Source of the DNA: Ruminococcaceae bacterium UBA1213
Lineage (GTDB): Bacteria; Bacillota; Clostridia; Oscillospirales; Acutalibacteraceae
Reading direction: 5' to 3'
DNA: 9,937 nt
NCBI GenBank assembly: GCA_002309275.1
Contig: DBXL01000226.1
Coordinates: 8,387-18,323 of the forward strand
Shown here: positions 7,534 to 9,937 of the stretch, piece after piece
Layout: each line of letters begins with the position of its first letter
How positions within the stretch are numbered: the first letter of the stretch is position 1
Notes under the pieces: model-generated
Told to the model about the DNA's origin: nothing
Databases searched by the model: none
Seen by the model: the letters and a program-made list of their open reading frames with translations, nothing else
Made by a program: the position numbers and the translations under genes

Positions 7534-7688
7534 CAATTAGCAGTCAGCAATGAGCAATGAGCAATGGAAAATTGCAGATTGCATAGTTGCATTTTGCTTT
7601 TTTGGTGTATTTGTTTCAATCGGCAAACAGCAGAGGAAATCAGCCCCTAAAAAATAATTGCTAATTGCTCATTGCTCATTGCTAATTG
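7534..7688. repeat. Inverted heptamer-repeat element in the operon gap
   Basis: The left arm (7534-7567) and right arm (7656-7688) are inverted copies of about 33 bp that differ at a few positions. Each opens with CAATTAGCA and continues with 7-bp units of ATGAGCA or a one- or two-base variant. The 88-bp interior contains further ATTGCA-like copies near 7571-7590. It lies wholly between two genes of one operon, ending 12 bp before the permease ribosome site, so the transcript should be able to fold into a long hairpin there. It resembles a small non-autonomous palindromic repeat; no transposase and no clear target duplication is visible. Confidence 0.6.
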
Positions 7689-7767
7689 AAAAAGGTGCAG
7701 TTTGTGAGGGAGAGCCAACCGCCTTTCAGGAGGTGGAAAATTCACCGCACGAACTGCACCGGTTTTT
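7689..7767 (-). terminator. Terminator-like stem-loop after the binding-protein gene
   Basis: A 13-bp stem (7748-7760 with 7694-7706, one G-T wobble) encloses 41 nt that can form a smaller hairpin (7732-7737 with 7741-7746). On the minus strand it is followed by five T residues (7689-7693), with five matching A residues on the other side (7763-7767). It lies 55 bp after the lipoprotein stop, before the permeases. A leaky terminator or an mRNA 3'-end stabiliser would raise binding protein over permease. The large loop makes strong termination uncertain. Confidence 0.55.
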
Positions 7768-7822
7768 CCATTAATTATGTTTCAGTGAAGCTAAACTCCA
7801 TCTTCAACAGTTCAATTCAAAA

Positions 7823-9217
7823 TCAAGCTGAACGCTCAGAAGCCCAGGAAGCTTTTGCGTCGTCAACAACTGCTGACCATTCTTTCTGTCCCTGAACATA
7901 CTTGAGGAGAGATGCACCGAAGTCGTTCTTCCACTGCTCTGAGGGGATACCAGCGAATGACCATTTAACAGATGTAAAGCCGTCTTTTTCCATCCATGCA
8001 AGAACTTCTTTTGCAAGAGGATCGGAAGGTTTCTCGTTGTCGCCGAAAGATGTGAACGGAGCAACGAAACCGAGTTCATTAACAACTGCATTCTTGCCGT
8101 AGTCACTTGTGAAGAGCCATACAAGGAAGTCCATGGAAGCCTGCTGAGTAGCAGCGTCAACTTCGCTGTTGATAGCAAAGTAGTTTTCTGTACCTATGCA
8201 GAGTCCCTGAGTTTCTTCGCCGTCTATGCCTGTATAAATCGGGAGGTATTTAACATCTTCTTCTTTAACAACACCGCCGGCTTTGATGTCGCCCCAAGCC
8301 CAGTTGCCGTTCTGAACCATAGCACACTTGCCTGCAGCGAATTCTGCCATTGAATCTGCAACCGTCTTACCGCCGAGAAGGTTTTTATCTGTTGTAGAGT
8401 TGTCTGTATAGAGGTCAAAAATATTCTTGTAGTTGTCAGCATACTTGAATTCAAGCTCTTTCGCTTCAAGGCAGTTGGTGATAACATCGCCTGTGCCTGT
8501 ATTGAATTCATAGTACAGAGGCATATTCATCAAATGTGTCTGCCATCTCCAGTCATCACCTGTTTTGAGTGATGTAGAAGCAAATACACCATCAATGCCG
8601 AGTTCTTCTTTCTTAGCTGTCATGTCCTCAACAACCTCTGCAAGCTTAGCATAGTTATTGATTTCGTCCATAGAAGCAGCCTTTGCACCCTCAGTTGCAA
8701 AATACTTTGTCATGATAGCATTGTTATAGATAATGCCGTAGCCCTCAACAACGTAGGGGATACCGTAAACACCGTCACCGCTCTTTACAGCAAGGGACTT
8801 ATCGGAAACGAGCTGATAAAGTTCGGAATCCTTGAGGTCAGCACAATACTCTTTCCAGTTTTCATAACCAACAGGACCGTTGATCTGGAAGATTGTGGGA
8901 GGATCTGACTTAGCCATTTCAGATGTGAGAGTTTTCTCATATTCACCGGAAGCTGCAGTCTGAACTCTTACTTCAATGCCCTTTTCCTCTTTGTACTTGG
9001 CAGCGATTGCCTCATACTTGCTGGCAATTTCAGGTTTGAAGTTAAGGAAATAAATTGATTTTACACCGGAAGTATCCACTTTGCTTTCAGTTGTGGTGTT
9101 GCTTGTGGTTGGTGTAGTGCTGTTAGTGTTGCCGCCGTTGTCGCCGCAGCCTGCCAATGCACCGACTGCCAATACGCCTGCAAGAGTGCTTGCGAGGACT
9201 TTCTTGAATTTTCTCAT
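7823..9217 (-). CDS. Sugar ABC transporter substrate-binding lipoprotein
   Basis: This is an extracellular family 1 solute-binding protein of 464 residues, a normal length. The N-terminus has a basic stretch, a hydrophobic segment and the lipobox L21-A-G-C24, so it is exported, lipidated on Cys24 and held on the outer face of the membrane. A Ser/Thr/Asn-rich linker (about 25-50) leads to the mature two-lobed domain. Typical family stretches include PPTIFQING (106-114), GVYGIPYVVEGYGIIYNN in the first half, and FAAGKCAMVQNGNWAW mid-protein. An aromatic-rich binding cleft would suit a sugar, but the ligand is not identifiable. It is first in the operon, preceded by a ribosome site (AAAGGAG, 9228-9234) and a good promoter. 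No glycosidase is alongside to hint at the substrate. Confidence 0.94.
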   Translation of the reverse strand: MRKFKKVLASTLAGVLAVGALAGCGDNGGNTNSTTPTTSNTTTESKVDTSGVKSIYFLNFKPEIASKYEAIAAKYKEEKGIEVRVQTAASGEYEKTLTSEMAKSDPPTIFQINGPVGYENWKEYCADLKDSELYQLVSDKSLAVKSGDGVYGIPYVVEGYGIIYNNAIMTKYFATEGAKAASMDEINNYAKLAEVVEDMTAKKEELGIDGVFASTSLKTGDDWRWQTHLMNMPLYYEFNTGTGDVITNCLEAKELEFKYADNYKNIFDLYTDNSTTDKNLLGGKTVADSMAEFAAGKCAMVQNGNWAWGDIKAGGVVKEEDVKYLPIYTGIDGEETQGLCIGTENYFAINSEVDAATQQASMDFLVWLFTSDYGKNAVVNELGFVAPFTSFGDNEKPSDPLAKEVLAWMEKDGFTSVKWSFAGIPSEQWKNDFGASLLKYVQGQKEWSAVVDDAKASWASERSA

Positions 9218-9311
9218 GGTTGTCCAGCTCCTTTAAAATAATATAAATTTTTTGATATTGCAAAAGCTATTTCACATTCCTCACAGCCTTTACAAAAATA
9301 TCCTTTGTACA

Positions 9312-9340
9312 ATCATAACACGATTTACGAAAATTATCAA
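9312..9340 (-). promoter_or_regulatory. Sigma-A promoter of the sugar ABC operon
   Basis: On the minus strand, the -35 is TTGATA (9335-9340), the spacer is exactly 17 bp, and the -10 is TATGAT (9312-9317). Transcription would start near 9305, leaving a leader of about 88 nt before the ATG at 9217. I see no convincing cre site or operator palindrome over it. Confidence 0.75.
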
Positions 9341-9351
9341 TAGTTTTTTAT

Positions 9352-9371
9352 TATATTTTTTAAAAAATATA
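9352..9371. repeat. AT-only perfect palindrome between divergent genes
   Basis: A 20-bp perfect palindrome centred on T6A6 lies just upstream of the ABC promoter and about 100 bp before the divergent gene. It could be a weak hairpin or bent DNA. Because it is pure A/T in an AT-rich gap, chance is a real possibility. The rest of the gap (9218-9472) holds the ABC leader and promoter. A weak plus-strand -10-like TATATT at 9408-9413 has no good -35. Confidence 0.35.
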
Positions 9372-9456
9372 TATATTTTATCGTATTTTGTAAATAATGA
9401 CGAAAGTTATATTTTGGAAGTTATGGGAATAGATATTAAAAAACATTTTTTTCAGA

Positions 9457-9462
9457 GGGAGG
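9457..9462 (+). promoter_or_regulatory. Ribosome site that sets a TTG start
   Basis: GGGAGG lies ten bases before TTG at 9473. The first in-frame ATG is 14 codons later and would cut into the first membrane helix, so TTG is the better start. Confidence 0.7.
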
Positions 9463-9472
9463 AAAAGTTAAA

Positions 9473-9853
9473 TTGAATATAAAGAAAATTGTGAAGTCTG
9501 AGATACTCGGAGGAATGGCAGGGATTATTTTCACACTTATATTAACAGCATTTTTCACAGCTGTAATGGTAAAAATGGAAAAAGTGGTATATAATGCATT
9601 AGTGCCGTTGGGGTTAAGTGCGTTGTGCATAGGAACATTGATTGGAGGGTATATCACGGCAAGGCTCAATAAAAGCATGGGAATGGCAGTGGGAGCGGGC
9701 TGTGGATTAGGTGTATTTTTGATACTGCTGGCATTGGGGGCGATTCTGGGAAGTGAATTGGGGATAGTGACACTCATTCGTGCAGCAGCGGCAGTAATTT
9801 CAGGTGCATTGGGTGGAGTTCTGGGCGTAAACAGGAGAAAAAAGCGGAAGTAA
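9473..9853 (+). CDS. TIGR04086-type four-helix membrane protein
   Basis: This is a small integral membrane protein of 126 residues with four hydrophobic helices at about 11-33, 40-62, 71-93 and 98-119, ending in a basic Arg/Lys tail (121-126). The pattern L-I-G-G-Y-I-T-A-R (56-64), a Lys and a Gly-rich stretch (70-80) fits the TIGR04086 family of small clostridial membrane proteins, whose function is unknown. The call is from recalled family pattern, not a search. It starts at TTG, supported by the ribosome site at 9457-9462. It is transcribed divergently from the sugar ABC operon with 255 bp between, so there is no operon partner in view. The last bases overlap a heptamer array and no clear terminator follows before the window ends. 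Confidence 0.8.
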   Translation: MNIKKIVKSEILGGMAGIIFTLILTAFFTAVMVKMEKVVYNALVPLGLSALCIGTLIGGYITARLNKSMGMAVGAGCGLGVFLILLALGAILGSELGIVTLIRAAAAVISGALGGVLGVNRRKKRK

Positions 9854-9879
9854 TGAGGAATGGGGAATGGAGAATGAGG
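9852..9879. repeat. AATGAGG heptamer array at the 3' end of the membrane-protein gene
   Basis: Four tandem 7-bp units start inside the stop codon: AATGAGG, AATGGGG, AATGGAG, AATGAGG. The unit differs by one base from AATGAGC in the array at 7534-7688. Such heptamer arrays are known as short tandem repeats in intergenic DNA of several bacterial groups. The remaining 58 bp to the window end show no gene. Confidence 0.65.
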
Positions 9880-9937
9880 AATTTTTGTGTTTACGCCGAA
9901 ATAAGTTATTGAATTTATCCTAATGCGGCAAGAAGAC

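Noticed and set aside
7686..7895. Small plus-strand frame starting in the operon gap
   Set aside because: It starts at a non-ATG codon in the stem-loop, runs antisense into the lipoprotein gene end, and is explained by the hairpin and the opposite-strand gene.
9318..9334. Possible catabolite-repression (cre) site around a CG in the ABC promoter spacer
   Set aside because: Several consensus positions fail on both sides of the central CG, so it is no better than chance.
9252..9476. Plus-strand frame of 74 residues before the small membrane protein
   Set aside because: It covers the promoter and leader of the ABC operon, uses a TTG start with no ribosome site, and is AT-rich low-complexity sequence.
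9880..9937. Possible terminator or start of another gene at the window end
   Set aside because: Only a weak GCC/GGC pairing across about 35 nt with no T-tract. A short minus-strand frame through the heptamers looks like repeat-derived noise.

Overview
The window looks like a low-GC Gram-positive gut bacterium of the Ruminococcus / Oscillospiraceae type. The evidence is indirect: an LPxTG protein built from Cna-B domains, a lipoprotein-dependent sugar importer with no ATPase of its own, a TIGR04086-type membrane protein, strong AGGAGG-like ribosome sites, and intergenic heptamer repeats. The genus is an inference.

Layout. (1) 1-4962, plus strand: the C-terminal 1653 residues of a very large cell-wall-anchored protein whose start lies upstream of the window. 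It has a tyrosine-rich N-terminal repeat region, four Cna-B-type isopeptide domains, a fifth pilin-like domain and an LPATG sorting signal. Two of the four Cna-B domains are far too long and each contains a copy of a related beta-hairpin module. (2) 4963-5041: two back-to-back hairpin terminators separating this gene from the convergent regulator. (3) 5084-5524, minus strand: a MarR/OhrR-like regulator that lacks the peroxide-sensing cysteine, with its own promoter. (4) 9217 down to 5686, minus strand: a CUT1 sugar ABC importer operon in the order binding lipoprotein, MalF-like permease, MalG-like permease. It has a good sigma-A promoter upstream of the lipoprotein and a terminator after malG. 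A 305-bp gap between lipoprotein and first permease holds a large hairpin and an inverted array of a 7-bp repeat. (5) 9473-9853, plus strand: a small four-helix membrane protein with a TTG start, divergent from the ABC operon. Its stop codon runs into a second heptamer array.

Working together: the binding lipoprotein should capture a sugar or oligosaccharide outside the membrane and pass it to the MalF/MalG channel, which must borrow an ATPase encoded elsewhere (MsmK/MsiK type). The hairpin behind the lipoprotein gene is well placed to keep permease transcript levels below those of the binding protein. The regulator is separated from the transporter by a terminator, and nothing shows that it controls the transporter. 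The surface protein needs a sortase that is not in the window.

I see no CRISPR array, tRNA, rRNA, transposase or phage gene. The least ordinary features are the module-inserted Cna-B domains, the Cys-to-Gly OhrR variant and the heptamer/hairpin intergenic element. None amounts to a demonstrated new system.
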